Source: Clostridiales bacterium (GTDB lineage: Bacteria > Bacillota > Sulfobacillia > Sulfobacillales > Sulfobacillaceae). From it: DNA of 40,168 bases. The DNA lies in contig DAHXNH010000051.1 in NCBI GenBank assembly GCA_027365485.1, positions 1-40,168 on the forward strand, in the 5' to 3' direction. The notes below the pieces were generated by a model that searched no databases, was not told the origin of the DNA, and saw only the letters and a program-made list of their open reading frames with translations. The position numbers and the translations under genes were made by a program. Each line of letters opens with the position of its first letter. Within the stretch, counting starts at the first letter, position 1. Below are positions 28,236 through 37,923 of the stretch, piece by piece.

Positions 28236-29675
28236 ATGCTTTGGATTGTCCTGTTAGGCATTCCGTTAGTCGGTGCGTTTTTCGTGTTGTCGGTGAAAGA
28301 TTCGGCGGCGAAGACCACGGCAGCGGTGGTGGCAGCGCTCGAAGTGTTGGCCTTTGTCGCTTTCTTAGTGGGGCCCAAACCGACGCTTGATCTGAACTGG
28401 ATTTCCACTTGGGGCATACGCTTTCATTTATCCGCCGATGGTCTGGCACTTTTCCTGTTGGGTCTGACCGCGGTGATGACTTTGGTGGCCATCTTGGCGT
28501 CTAAGCCGGAATACGGCAGAACGTACTTCTTTTGGATCTTGTTTATGGAGTTTGCTTCGATGGGTCTCTTTGGTGCCGTGGACCTCTTTCTGTTTTATGT
28601 GTTCTGGGAAGTCGTCCTGATCCCGGTATTCTTCTTGTTGACGGGATGGTCTGGGGTCAAGGGCCGCGTGGCCGCCTTAAAATGGCTGATTATGAACTTA
28701 TTTGGCAGTCTTTTCATGCTCATTGGCGTGGTTGCGGTAGCGGTGATTTATCAAGAAAATACCGGGCACTTTAGTTTCGAGATTAGTCATCTCACCCACC
28801 TGGCGATTGCCCCGGCGGCGCAACCTTGGATTTTTGGGTGTTTTGCCTTGGCGTTCGCGATAAAGGCCCCACTGTGGCCCTTTCATGGGTGGATGCCTGA
28901 CGCTTACGGTGAGTCGCCGGCTCCGGTGACCGCGTTGGTGGCGGGTGTCTTGTCTAAATTTGGAGTGTTTGGCTTTCTCCGAGTAATGTTGCCCATCTTT
29001 GCTCCAGAAATGGCGCGTTATGAGACCGGGCTGTTGATTTGGGTGGCCGCCGGTTTGGTCTACGGAGCGTTCATGGCCGTGCGGCAAAAGGATATGAAGA
29101 TGGTTACGGCGTACGCGTCGCTGTCCCACTTGTCGATGATTGCGCTCGGGATCTTTTCCCTGACCGCGGCTGGAATTTTAGGGGCGACCTTCTTAATGGT
29201 AGCCCATGGGCTGATGGTCGGAGGGCTGTTCTTAATCTTGGGTGTGGTCGAGGAGAAGGTAGGGCACCGCCAGTTCAGCGGATTAATGGGATTAAATCAA
29301 GGGGCGCCGCGACTGGCCACCTACTTTATGTTCTTTGCCCTGGCCGTGCTGGGGTTGCCGGGACTGCCAGGGTTTGCCGGCGAATATATGATTATTCAAG
29401 GACTCGTAGTTCACGAAGTGGTGTTTGCCGTCATCGCCGGCGTCATCATGGTGCTGGCAGCGTGGTATATGTTGAGGCTATTCCAGGGGATTATGCAAGG
29501 ACGACCGGACGCTCCGGCCGTGGCCGATCTGAGCCGGGGGCAAGTGGCCTGGCTGATTCCGGTGGCACTGTTGGTGGTGCTGATTGGGGTCTGGCCGGCT
29601 GGGATCACCTCGCATGCTGTACCCTCGCTGTTTCATGCCGTGCACTTCGTGGCCGAGCAGGGAGGAATAAACTAA
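28236..29675 (+). CDS. nuoM: NADH-quinone oxidoreductase subunit M
   Basis: Middle antiporter-like proton-pumping subunit, 479 residues. The helix with FYVFWEVVLIPVFFLL contains the conserved Glu; KAPLWPFHGWMPDAYGESP contains the key Lys; and KDMKMVTAYASLSHLSMIAL is typical of NuoM. ATG 28236 is about 7 bases after AAGGGAGGGG; a TTG at 28230 is too close to that site. The stop shares one base with the nuoN start (TAATG). Confidence 0.96.
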   Translation: MLWIVLLGIPLVGAFFVLSVKDSAAKTTAAVVAALEVLAFVAFLVGPKPTLDLNWISTWGIRFHLSADGLALFLLGLTAVMTLVAILASKPEYGRTYFFWILFMEFASMGLFGAVDLFLFYVFWEVVLIPVFFLLTGWSGVKGRVAALKWLIMNLFGSLFMLIGVVAVAVIYQENTGHFSFEISHLTHLAIAPAAQPWIFGCFALAFAIKAPLWPFHGWMPDAYGESPAPVTALVAGVLSKFGVFGFLRVMLPIFAPEMARYETGLLIWVAAGLVYGAFMAVRQKDMKMVTAYASLSHLSMIALGIFSLTAAGILGATFLMVAHGLMVGGLFLILGVVEEKVGHRQFSGLMGLNQGAPRLATYFMFFALAVLGLPGLPGFAGEYMIIQGLVVHEVVFAVIAGVIMVLAAWYMLRLFQGIMQGRPDAPAVADLSRGQVAWLIPVALLVVLIGVWPAGITSHAVPSLFHAVHFVAEQGGIN

Positions 29676-31087
29676 TGCGGTATTTGATTCCCGAAGTGGT
29701 GGTGGCGGGGGGTGCGCTCCTAGCGCTTTTGGCCATCGTTTTGGTGCCGAAAGCGAAATCACTGGGGTCATGGATTGTGCTGCTGGCTCTGTTGGCAGCG
29801 GGCATCGATGCCGCCACGATGTGGCATGTCACCGCCAGCTTATTCATGTCTAATACCCTAGCGATTGACCAGTATAGTATTTTGGTGACCGAACTGGTGC
29901 TGTTAGCGGGAGTGTCCAGTTTGCTTTTGGCTTGGGACGCGGACCGCTTTGGTGACGAATTTCCCGTGTTATTAGCCCTTTCTGTCTTAGGCATGATGGC
30001 ACTCGGGGCAGCTGCCAACTTGATGGTGATCTTCATTGGGATTGAGCTCTTGTCTTTGCCGCTTTATATTTTAGCGGCGAGTTCTCGGACTCAGGCGGGC
30101 GGCGAGGCGGCGCTCAAATACTTGTTGTTAGGCGCATTTTCATCCGGGATTCTGCTGTTCGGGATGGCTCTTTTATATGGCGCGACCTCGACTTTGAGCT
30201 TTGTCGCCTACCCGTCGATTACATCTGCCAACACCTGGTTGTTGTGGCCGGGACTGGCCTTGGTGCTCGTGGGAATTTCGTTTAAACTGGCTATCGTTCC
30301 CTTTCATATGTGGGTTCCCGACGTTTATGAAGGCTCACCAACCCCGGTCACCAATCTCATGGCGTTTGGCACCAAAGTGGGTGCGGCGGTTATTTTGCTC
30401 CGGCTGTTGGCCTTTGGTTTTTATACCCAGGATGGTTCTTGGGGGACCTTGATTGGCTACCTGGCGGTCTTGACCATGATTGTCGGCAATTTGCTGGCTT
30501 TGCCGCAGATGAGTTTGAAGCGGTTGTTAGGGTATTCCGGGATAGGGCATGCCGGATTTTTACTGGTGGGTATTGCCACCCACAGCGTGGAAGGCGCTGA
30601 GGCGATGATGTTTTACCTATTGCCTTACGGGTTGGCGGTGATGGCGGTGTTTGGAGTGTTGCGTTTGATTGAGGGGAACGGCGACGAAGTGACCGTAGGC
30701 GACCTCAAAGGCATGGCCTATCGACGCCCCTGGTTAGCCGCAGTCCTCATCGTGGGCATGTTGTCCTTTGCGGGGATTCCACTGACTGGCGGATTTGTCG
30801 GTAAATTTTTCCTCCTGCAAGCGGCGTTGTTCGCCAGCCAACCCGGGCTGGCGGTTGGCATTGTGGTCGGCACTTTGGTCGGGTTGTTTGCCTATCTGCG
30901 TCCGTTGCAGACGATGTTTCAGCGTACTGAACCTTCGGAAAAGGTACAAAAAGTCCGGTGGACAGTGGCCAGTGTGGTGGTGTTGACCGTAGCCGTGGTG
31001 GGCACCATTGGCCTTGGTGTCTACCCTGAACCCTTCGTGCATATCGTAAGTCATTCCGCCGACTTTTACTGGCTAACGGGCGGTTAA
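29675..31087 (+). CDS. nuoN: NADH-quinone oxidoreductase subunit N
   Basis: Antiporter-like proton-pumping subunit next to NuoK, 470 residues, last of the complex I genes. Hallmarks are MVIFIGIELLSLPLYILAA, EAALKYLLLGAFSSGILLFG, KLAIVPFHMWVPDVYEGSP and KRLLGYSGIGHAGFLLVGI. The start ATG 29675 overlaps the nuoM stop and follows GGAGG. The frame stays open 636 bases further upstream, but that part lies inside nuoM and has no homology to this family. Confidence 0.95.
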   Translation: MRYLIPEVVVAGGALLALLAIVLVPKAKSLGSWIVLLALLAAGIDAATMWHVTASLFMSNTLAIDQYSILVTELVLLAGVSSLLLAWDADRFGDEFPVLLALSVLGMMALGAAANLMVIFIGIELLSLPLYILAASSRTQAGGEAALKYLLLGAFSSGILLFGMALLYGATSTLSFVAYPSITSANTWLLWPGLALVLVGISFKLAIVPFHMWVPDVYEGSPTPVTNLMAFGTKVGAAVILLRLLAFGFYTQDGSWGTLIGYLAVLTMIVGNLLALPQMSLKRLLGYSGIGHAGFLLVGIATHSVEGAEAMMFYLLPYGLAVMAVFGVLRLIEGNGDEVTVGDLKGMAYRRPWLAAVLIVGMLSFAGIPLTGGFVGKFFLLQAALFASQPGLAVGIVVGTLVGLFAYLRPLQTMFQRTEPSEKVQKVRWTVASVVVLTVAVVGTIGLGVYPEPFVHIVSHSADFYWLTGG

Positions 31088-31132
31088 GAGCTGCTCTGGG
31101 GAGGGAACGCTCCTGAGCCGAAAGGAGATATA

Positions 31133-32083
31133 GTGGCGGTATTTTCGTTGGTGGATTCCGGGTTGCGGGATGTCGATGTGATGTTGTCGGACGTGCTCCG
31201 GCGGGACAATCTGTTAATGGCGGAGGTTTCAGAGCACTTGCTGAAGGCAAGTGGCAAGCGGCTCAGACCGGCTCTGGTATTGCTGTCGGGTACGTTCGGA
31301 GGGGAACCCTCCGAACGTTTGACTCGGGTGGCGACGGCCGTCGAGCTCATTCACATGGCCACCTTGGTCCATGACGACATCATTGATGACGCATCGATGC
31401 GGCGTGGGGTCGCGTCGGCCCGCCAGCGTTTTGGCGACGCAGTCGCGGTGCTGGCCGGTGATTTCTTGTTCGCTAAGGCATTTCAATTGTTTGCCAGTGT
31501 GAATGATCCGCGGGTGGTCCATGAGGCGGCCCAAGTGGTTGGAATCATGTGCTCGGGGGAGATTCAGCAGCAACTCGATCATGGACGAGTTGCGTCGGAG
31601 GCCGAGTACTATTCCCGTATTGAGGCCAAGACGGCCCGGTTTATTGAATCCAGTTGTCGCTTAGGGGCGATGGCAGCGGGGTTGGCATTACAGGACGAAG
31701 AGCTTTTAGCTCGATTTGGCCACGAAATTGGCATGGCTTTTCAAGTGGTCGATGACATTTTGGATTGGTCGGCGGACCAGGAGTCGCTGGGAAAATCGGT
31801 GGGCGAAGATATCGGGCAAGGGGTCTACACTTTGCCCTTGATTCACGCCTTGGAACAAGCCGATTGGAGTGATGAACTGCGGGTGTCTTTGGCCGACCCC
31901 AAGAATCCTCCCGTAGCCCAGATTCGGGAACTGTTGTCGCGAAGCGGTGCCATTCATTACGCCAAGACCGTGGCGGCGTCCTATGTGGAATCGGCGAAGG
32001 CGAGCTTAGAGGCATTGCCGGCGGGGCCGACTCGTTCCTCCCTGCAAGCCCTCGCCGAGTTTATTGTGGTCAGAGATCATTAG
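31133..32083 (+). CDS. Polyprenyl diphosphate synthase (heptaprenyl/octaprenyl type)
   Basis: Trans-isoprenyl diphosphate synthase, 316 residues, extending allylic diphosphates with isopentenyl diphosphate. Both Asp-rich motifs are intact: D81-D82-x2-D85 in HDDIIDD and D207-D208-x2-D211 in QVVDDILDW. GKRLRPALV near 41 and a small residue (Ala) before the first motif region suggest a long-chain product such as a menaquinone side chain. GTG 31133 follows AAAGGAG by 5 bases. It lies 45 bases after nuoN and before rex, which fits supply of quinone for complex I. The exact chain length cannot be read from sequence. Confidence 0.92.
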   Translation: MAVFSLVDSGLRDVDVMLSDVLRRDNLLMAEVSEHLLKASGKRLRPALVLLSGTFGGEPSERLTRVATAVELIHMATLVHDDIIDDASMRRGVASARQRFGDAVAVLAGDFLFAKAFQLFASVNDPRVVHEAAQVVGIMCSGEIQQQLDHGRVASEAEYYSRIEAKTARFIESSCRLGAMAAGLALQDEELLARFGHEIGMAFQVVDDILDWSADQESLGKSVGEDIGQGVYTLPLIHALEQADWSDELRVSLADPKNPPVAQIRELLSRSGAIHYAKTVAASYVESAKASLEALPAGPTRSSLQALAEFIVVRDH

Positions 32084-32156
32084 ATTAAGCTTAAGCGGTA
32101 GGTAGGATCCGGAGCGGTAGCTTCGGGCGTGGAATTGGCGATGGAGATGAAATGGT

Positions 32157-32816
32157 ATGGTGCAGCGTAGGGCTAACATGAGAAGAATACCGGACAGCAC
32201 GATTCGTCGGTTGCCAGCATACCTTCGTGTACTGGAGAGCCAAAAAGAGGAGCGTACCACGTCAGTGGCGCTCGGGGAACGCACGGGATATTCATCAGAA
32301 CAGGTGCGCAAGGACTTAGCCTATTTTGGGGCCTTTGGAACTCGGGGGGTGGGATATGATGTCAGCCAGCTAGGTCATCAAATCCGCCATATTTTAGGAT
32401 TGGATCGGCGTGTAACCGCGGTGTTGGTGGGAGTAGGACACTTGGGCACCGCGCTTCTAAGATACACCCAAGAGGGTGTGCGTGATGTACAGTTTGCGGC
32501 CGCATTAGACAACAACCCCCAAGTGATCGGTGGCGCCATTGGAAGTATCGTGGTCGAAGACATTAAGCATTTGGAGTCGGTGGTACAAGAGCGAAAAATC
32601 CGCTTGGCGGTCCTGACCGTTCCGGCAGGGGCCGCGGAGTCAGTCGCTGCGCGACTGGCCGAAGCCGGAGTGGGAGCGATTTTGAATTTCGCTCCGGTAC
32701 CGATCCTGACTGACCAGGATCGAGTGCTGGTGCAAAATCTGGATTTAACCCTAGAAATGCAGGCCATGGCCTATTTTGTCACCGAGCATGATGATCTACA
32801 GCCGCCGGTGAGTTGA
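32157..32816 (+). CDS. rex: Redox-sensing transcriptional repressor Rex
   Basis: Rex senses the NADH/NAD+ ratio: NADH binding releases it from operators of respiratory and fermentative genes. It is 219 residues: winged helix at about 12-70 (IRRLPAYLRVLE, SSEQVRKDLAYFGAFGTRG, GYDV) and a Rossmann domain with GVGHLG at 92-97. The Asp in ALDNNP ends the second strand, and the domain-swap C-terminal helix is present. It starts at ATG 32157, with a second possible ATG at 32178. It follows the prenyl synthase by 73 bases and may be the last gene of the nuo transcript. It converges on ubiB with only 4 bases between. Confidence 0.95.
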   Translation: MVQRRANMRRIPDSTIRRLPAYLRVLESQKEERTTSVALGERTGYSSEQVRKDLAYFGAFGTRGVGYDVSQLGHQIRHILGLDRRVTAVLVGVGHLGTALLRYTQEGVRDVQFAAALDNNPQVIGGAIGSIVVEDIKHLESVVQERKIRLAVLTVPAGAAESVAARLAEAGVGAILNFAPVPILTDQDRVLVQNLDLTLEMQAMAYFVTEHDDLQPPVS

Positions 32817-32820
32817 AGGG

Positions 32821-34470
32821 CTAGGATCGGCGACGACGAATCCACGTGAGCAGGCTGGCCAAAATCGCCAGAATCAAGGCGCCGCCGGCGAGCCGGGGGC
32901 GGCCTTGGCCCAAAAGCAACACGGCCGAAAACAGCAGGGCGAGAACGTATAGGGAATGAGCGACCGCATCCACCGATTGGCGTAGTCTCCGGATTTCCTG
33001 ACTTCCCTCGGTCCATCGAATTTGGCCGTCTAGATCGCCTTCGTCGATGCGACGCAGCACGCGACTGGCTAGGCCGGGAAGCTCGAAGGCGTCGAGCGCC
33101 ATCGAACGGGCCTTAGAGGCGGCGAACCCCGCCATACCCCCGTTGTCTTCGGTCACAAAGCGGCGAGCGTAGGGGGCAAAGAGACGAATCAGATTGATGT
33201 CGGGATCGAGCGTGGTGGCCAAGCCGACCAAAATGGCGATCGCTCGACCCAGAAAAGCGAGTTTGCCTGGGACTTGAATCGCGTCATCATGGAGCAAGTT
33301 CTCGAAGTCTCTAAGCAGTCGGGGAATATCGAGACTGGCTAGTTGATTGAGCGTCTCGGCGTAATAGCGCTCGAGCATGTAGGTCAAGCGCTGGCGCAGT
33401 TGAACGCGATCGGCGTTAGGCAAGATCATGCCGAGTGCGTCCATGCTTTCCAGCAAGGCTTTGGCGTTTCTTCGGGAGATAGCCACGAAGAGCTTGCGAA
33501 TTTGCCGCTTGAAACCAAGATCTAACTGACCCACCATGCCGTAATCAAAGAGGACGAGATTGCCGTCCCAGTCGACCCAAATATTGCCGGGATGGGGGTC
33601 GGCGTGGTAAGTGCCTTCGCCCATGACCATGTGTAAGTAGATTCGAATGAGTTGTTCAGCCAGGCGCGTGGGATCGATGCCGTGCTCGCGCAAAACATCG
33701 ACCTGAGTAATCTTGATGCCCGATTTAAACTCCATGGTCAGGACTCGCGCGGTCGACCAGCGGGCATAGGTATGTGGGACTTGAACAAATGAATATTCGG
33801 CTAGGACCTCGCGGATCTTTTCCGTGTTGGCTGCCTCGGCAAGATAGTCCAGTTCCTCGGCAATGCTTTGCCGAAATTCGCGGAGCACGGTATAAAGGTC
33901 GAAGGTACGTCCAAACCGCGAGAAACGAACGGTTAAAGCCACAATGACGGCAAGCGCGCGCATATCCGCGCCAACCTTGGCTTCAATGCCGGGTCGACGC
34001 ACCTTCACCGCCACGTCGCGACCATCCGGCAAGACGGCGCGGTAGACTTGACCCAGGGAAGCCGAGGCCAACGGTGTTTGTTCAAATCGAAGAAATCGAT
34101 CCTCCAGCGGGCCTAAGTCTTCACCCAGAATTTTGGCGATAGGCTCCCATAAAGAGGGTTCTACATGATCTTGCAAGGCCTGGATTTCGTCGATGAAGGA
34201 TTTGGGCAGAAGATCGACCCGGCTTGACAGAAATTGGCCGACTTTAATCAGAATACCACCTAAAGACTCTGCCGTCTGTCGAAAACGAATTGCCTGCCTA
34301 CGGTACATGGCGTCCCGCTGGGTTTCGGTATCGGGCCCGGGCCGACTCCAGGCATGGTTCCACCATATAGCCACGACCATACTGAAAAAGAGCCAGATCA
34401 CCTGAATGATCCGGGCCAGGGTGGCAAACACACCGAGAGTAGGTTCTGGAACCGCATTCATTTTGGCCAT
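32821..34470 (-). CDS. ABC1/UbiB family kinase-like protein (AarF)
   Basis: Atypical kinase-like protein of the UbiB/COQ8/ADCK family, membrane-bound, which supports quinone biosynthesis or lipid handling. It is 549 residues. Family motifs are KVGQ (76-79), the Ala-rich loop ASASLGQV (135-142), Lys156 in VAVKVRRPG, the EELDYLAEA region (205-213), DPHPGN (291-296) and DYG (309-311) in place of DFG. One N-terminal helix (about 21-37) and two C-terminal helices followed by RRRR fit membrane anchoring. ATG 34470 follows GAGGTG on the reverse strand. Its position beside the quinone-related genes suggests a role with menaquinone, but this is inference. Confidence 0.92.
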   Translation of the reverse strand: MAKMNAVPEPTLGVFATLARIIQVIWLFFSMVVAIWWNHAWSRPGPDTETQRDAMYRRQAIRFRQTAESLGGILIKVGQFLSSRVDLLPKSFIDEIQALQDHVEPSLWEPIAKILGEDLGPLEDRFLRFEQTPLASASLGQVYRAVLPDGRDVAVKVRRPGIEAKVGADMRALAVIVALTVRFSRFGRTFDLYTVLREFRQSIAEELDYLAEAANTEKIREVLAEYSFVQVPHTYARWSTARVLTMEFKSGIKITQVDVLREHGIDPTRLAEQLIRIYLHMVMGEGTYHADPHPGNIWVDWDGNLVLFDYGMVGQLDLGFKRQIRKLFVAISRRNAKALLESMDALGMILPNADRVQLRQRLTYMLERYYAETLNQLASLDIPRLLRDFENLLHDDAIQVPGKLAFLGRAIAILVGLATTLDPDINLIRLFAPYARRFVTEDNGGMAGFAASKARSMALDAFELPGLASRVLRRIDEGDLDGQIRWTEGSQEIRRLRQSVDAVAHSLYVLALLFSAVLLLGQGRPRLAGGALILAILASLLTWIRRRRS

Positions 34471-34662
34471 CTTTCACCTCATTAATAAGTCTAGCATATT
34501 CACCGATTGTTAAAGGTTTCATGAGAACTGACGCCAGAGTGCGGCAATTGGTCCATAATATAAAGCGAGAAGGAAAGGCGCACCGAAGAGTTCGGCTTTG
34601 TCGGCAGATGTGGTACCCTGAAAGAGATATGGCGGGGTTGCACCAAAAAAGGGTGGGATTTG

Positions 34663-35493
34663 GTGTTTCAGTTTATTGACGGTCTAACGTGGTCATCCGC
34701 TAGTTTAGCCGTTATTGACATTCTTATTGTCGCCTATGGCTTTTATCGGTTGTTTTTGCTGATTCGCGGCACTCGAGCCGTGCAACTGGTGAAAGGCATT
34801 GTGGCTGTGTTGATCGCGGTCCCGGTTTCCAAATGGCTCCACCTCAATGCCACCCACTACGTCCTGCAAGAAATTCAGGTGATGTTAGTGGTCGCGATTC
34901 CAATCGTGTTCCAGCCGGAGTTGAGGCGGGCCTTGGAGACGATTGGACAGGGGCGGTTTTTTTCTCCGGAATCGATTTTTCGACCACACGAAGAGACCGA
35001 TTGGGGTCGGGTGGTGGATGAGATTGCACGTGCCAGCGACCACTTGGCGCGCTCGCGGACCGGGGCTTTGATTGTGCTTGAGCGAATGACTGGGCTCAAC
35101 GAGTATGTCGCGACCGGGACGCCGATTGATGCACGGATTTCTAGTGCCTTGCTCGAAAATATTTTTGTACCCAACACTCCACTGCACGATGGAGCCTGTA
35201 TTGTACGCGGGGACAGGGTGGTGGCTGCAGCCGCGTTTTTGCCCCTGACTGAAAGCGCAGGACCTGGGAGCGAATTAGGCAGTCGGCATCGGGCCGCATT
35301 AGGCATCAGTGAACAATCGGACGCGGTGGTGGTGGCGGTCTCGGAAGAGACCGGGTGGATTTCATTGGCTGTCGCTGGTCGACTGCAACGCCGCCTGGAA
35401 GACCGCGCCCTCCGCGAAGTGTTAACCAGGCTGATGGTGCGGCCACGCACCTATCCGAATTTTAAATTGTGGCATCGAGGGACCGACCAATGA
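34663..35493 (+). CDS. cdaA: Diadenylate cyclase CdaA (c-di-AMP synthase)
   Basis: Makes the second messenger c-di-AMP from two ATP; controls potassium, osmolyte and wall homeostasis. It is 276 residues: three N-terminal membrane helices (about 15-35, 40-58 and 68-84) and a DAC domain with the catalytic motifs DGA (176-178, in TPLHDGACIV) and RHR (208-210, in GSRHRAALG). GTG 34663 is chosen, after GGGTGGG; TTG 34660 is an alternative. The gene heads the conserved cdaA-cdaR-glmM order, in which CdaR and GlmM bind CdaA and adjust its activity. It overlaps cdaR by 4 bases. Confidence 0.96.
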   Translation: MFQFIDGLTWSSASLAVIDILIVAYGFYRLFLLIRGTRAVQLVKGIVAVLIAVPVSKWLHLNATHYVLQEIQVMLVVAIPIVFQPELRRALETIGQGRFFSPESIFRPHEETDWGRVVDEIARASDHLARSRTGALIVLERMTGLNEYVATGTPIDARISSALLENIFVPNTPLHDGACIVRGDRVVAAAAFLPLTESAGPGSELGSRHRAALGISEQSDAVVVAVSEETGWISLAVAGRLQRRLEDRALREVLTRLMVRPRTYPNFKLWHRGTDQ

Positions 35494-36440
35494 TGGACCG
35501 GCTGTTGGAAAATGATACGGTGCTCAAAATTCTTTCGGTGCTGGTGGCCATCTTCCTCTGGTTGCAGGTGGATGGGGTCACTAGTCATCCTGTGCAAAAA
35601 CGAGAGTTTCTGGATACCCTTTCTGTCCAGTGGAGTTTGTCTAAAGCGACCGGGTTAAGCGTGGTCGCGCTGCGACCGGCGACGGTCGATGTTCAGTTGC
35701 AAGGGACATCGAAATCGCTCGGCGGAGTCAATAAAGATAACGTAACGCCTTATGTGAATTTGAGCGGGATTACTCGGGCGGGCGTCTATACCCTCCGGCT
35801 GAGCGCTGCCGTGCCCTCGGGCACGCGAACGGTCAGCATTTCCCCCCCGCAAGTGACCGTGTCCTTGGATACCATCGGCTCGCGCCGGGTTCAGGTGTCA
35901 GTGGCGCCTCAAGGCAACGTTCCCCCAAAGTATGAGGTGATTAGTATGGTCCCCTCGGTAGGAGAAGCGACGCTGTCGGGGCCTACACAAGATCTCAATC
36001 AGGTGAAACGAGTGGTGGCGGTGGTCCCCTTGTCAGGGCATACTCAAGGATTTGAGGATCAAAGCCTTTTGCTGCCAGAAAGTGCCTCCGGAGCTCAGGT
36101 ACCCCATGTTGAGGTCAACCCGCCCATGGTTTCGGTCTCCTCGGTGATCCGTCAAAAGCCTCCTCAGGTGACGGTGGGGGTTGTGGTGCGGGTGAGCGGA
36201 CATCCGGCCGTGGGATACAAGATATCGAGCATCGTGGTGAATCCTAATCAAATCAGCATTACCGGACCCAGTAGCCTACTTCGAAAAATTACTACGGTGT
36301 ACACGTCCGCAATTGACGTGTCTGGAGTGACTGGCCCGGTCACCGGAGCCCTTCCGGTGAGCCTGCCATCAGGAGTGTCCCCGGTTTCTGGGCATAATTT
36401 GGTTCAAGTGACGGTCAACGTGGAGCCGAAGTCGCCTTGA
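35490..36440 (+). CDS. cdaR: CdaA regulatory protein CdaR (YbbR)
   Basis: Single-pass membrane protein with an extracytoplasmic array of YbbR domains, which modulates CdaA. It is 316 residues: one N-terminal helix (VLKILSVLVAIFLWLQV, about 9-25), then about three to four beta-rich YbbR repeats of 80 residues each, recognisable by recurring VSxxPxxVTVSGP-like segments (VPSVGEATLSGPTQDL; VVNPNQISITGPSSLL). The start is ATG 35490, overlapping the cdaA stop and 6 bases after GAGGGAC; ATG 35493 is adjacent. Its extracellular sensing ligand is unknown. Confidence 0.94.
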   Translation: MMDRLLENDTVLKILSVLVAIFLWLQVDGVTSHPVQKREFLDTLSVQWSLSKATGLSVVALRPATVDVQLQGTSKSLGGVNKDNVTPYVNLSGITRAGVYTLRLSAAVPSGTRTVSISPPQVTVSLDTIGSRRVQVSVAPQGNVPPKYEVISMVPSVGEATLSGPTQDLNQVKRVVAVVPLSGHTQGFEDQSLLLPESASGAQVPHVEVNPPMVSVSSVIRQKPPQVTVGVVVRVSGHPAVGYKISSIVVNPNQISITGPSSLLRKITTVYTSAIDVSGVTGPVTGALPVSLPSGVSPVSGHNLVQVTVNVEPKSP

Positions 36441-36455
36441 TCTCGTCAGCCGATG

Positions 36456-36484
36456 GTGACCAAACATAGTAAAGCTCTTATAAT
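36456..36484 (+). promoter_or_regulatory. Probable promoter for glmM-glmS
   Basis: GTGACC (36456-36461), 17 bases, then consensus TATAAT (36479-36484). Transcription would start near 36491, about 30 bases before glmM. This gives glmM and glmS their own promoter in addition to any read-through from cdaA-cdaR. Confidence 0.6.
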
Positions 36485-36519
36485 AGCCATATGGTAAGCA
36501 GTAGGGGGTAAGCGCATAG

Positions 36520-37872
36520 ATGGCATTGTTTGGTACCGATGGGGTCCGCGGAGTCGCGAATGAGGAATTGTCGCCAGAATTGGCCCTGGCCATTGGCAAG
36601 GCGGCAGGGTCCGTGCTTGAGACCGGCAGTCAAGTGTTGATTGGCCGAGACACGCGGATTTCGAGTGGCATGTTGGAGGCGGCTGTGGCTTCCGGCCTCG
36701 CCGCTCTAGGCATTCAGGTCTGGATGTGCGGGATGTTGCCGACGCCGGCTTTAGCGTACCTGATCAAGGCGATGGGGGCGCAAGCTGGAGTCATGATTTC
36801 CGCATCGCACAATCCCCCCCAATATAACGGGATTAAGTTGCTGGATGGATTAGGAAGGAAATGGGATCCAGAGCAAGAGGGCTTGGTCGAAGACCGGGTG
36901 AGCGCTTCTTCGACGCTGATGGCTTCCGCACCGATGATTGGGGCGATTCATCATCTCGAAGAGGATGCTGTTTACCGCTATCGCCATTACTTGATGCAGT
37001 GTTTTTGGGGCCAGATACCGCGGTTGCACGTGGTGGTGGATTTGGCCCATGGCGCCGCCATCAGCACTGCCGTGCCGGTGTTGGAGCATCTGGGAGCGAG
37101 GGTGACCGCGCTCTACCCGGAACCCTTGGGAGAACTTATTAACCAAGAGTGCGGAGCCACCCATCCCATTCATTTGCAGCAGGCGGTGCTTCGCCACCAG
37201 GCTGACCTGGGCATGGCCTTCGATGGGGATGCCGATCGGCTGATTGCCGTCGATGCCCAGGGTCAGGTTGTGGATGGCGATGCCATTTTGTATGCCTTGG
37301 CTTGTGGATTGAAAGAACGCGAGCGCCTCGAGGGGGACCTGGTCGTGGCCACCGTCATGTCCAATTTGGGACTGGAACGCGCTCTGCAAAGGCAAGGGAT
37401 TTCATTGTTGCGCACGCCGGTCGGGGATCGTTGGGTGGCTGAGGCCATGCACCAACACGGTGCGGTGTTAGGGGGCGAGCAATCGGGCCACATAATCTTG
37501 CAGGAGTGGGGGCAAACCGGCGATGGACTCTTGACGGGGTTGGCCTTGCTCGCGGAAATGCATCGCCGACGGGCTCCCTTGGCTGAACTGGTAGAGCCTC
37601 TAGAGCGCTATCCTCAGGTCTTAAAAAATATTCACTTGAAAGCGCCCTTAACCCTTCCTTGGCAAGAATTGCCCGGTCTTTTTAGCGCGGTAGAAGCCGC
37701 TCAACAAGACTTGGGCGAGGAAGGTCGGGTGTTGATCCGACCTTCGGGTACCGAGCCCTTACTGCGGATTATGATCGAGGGGCGTCAGCAAGCACAGATT
37801 GATCGTTGGATTCAAACCTTGGTGTCGACCGTAGAGTCTCATCTCGGTTCATCTGAACTTCCGATTGGGTGA
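36520..37872 (+). CDS. glmM: Phosphoglucosamine mutase
   Basis: Converts glucosamine-6-phosphate to glucosamine-1-phosphate on the route to UDP-GlcNAc; also a known inhibitor of CdaA in Firmicutes. It is 450 residues, normal length. Phosphoserine loop ISASHNPP with S96 as the phosphorylated residue, metal-binding DGDADR (235-240), sugar-binding GGEQSGH (318-324) and phosphate-binding RPSGTEP (about 407-413) are all present. ATG 36520 follows a GGGGG run. It is followed 51 bases later by glmS, the enzyme of the preceding step. Confidence 0.97.
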   Translation: MALFGTDGVRGVANEELSPELALAIGKAAGSVLETGSQVLIGRDTRISSGMLEAAVASGLAALGIQVWMCGMLPTPALAYLIKAMGAQAGVMISASHNPPQYNGIKLLDGLGRKWDPEQEGLVEDRVSASSTLMASAPMIGAIHHLEEDAVYRYRHYLMQCFWGQIPRLHVVVDLAHGAAISTAVPVLEHLGARVTALYPEPLGELINQECGATHPIHLQQAVLRHQADLGMAFDGDADRLIAVDAQGQVVDGDAILYALACGLKERERLEGDLVVATVMSNLGLERALQRQGISLLRTPVGDRWVAEAMHQHGAVLGGEQSGHIILQEWGQTGDGLLTGLALLAEMHRRRAPLAELVEPLERYPQVLKNIHLKAPLTLPWQELPGLFSAVEAAQQDLGEEGRVLIRPSGTEPLLRIMIEGRQQAQIDRWIQTLVSTVESHLGSSELPIG

Positions 37873-37923
37873 AGAGGGTCGTGGGGTTCCTCTGGCCTGG
37901 CGCAAAAACGAGGGGGCATTTCG

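Noticed and set aside
29039-29674. Long in-frame upstream extension of nuoN
   Set aside because: It lies wholly inside nuoM in another frame, has no NuoN homology, and the ATG at 29675 has a good ribosome binding site and the expected family N-terminus.
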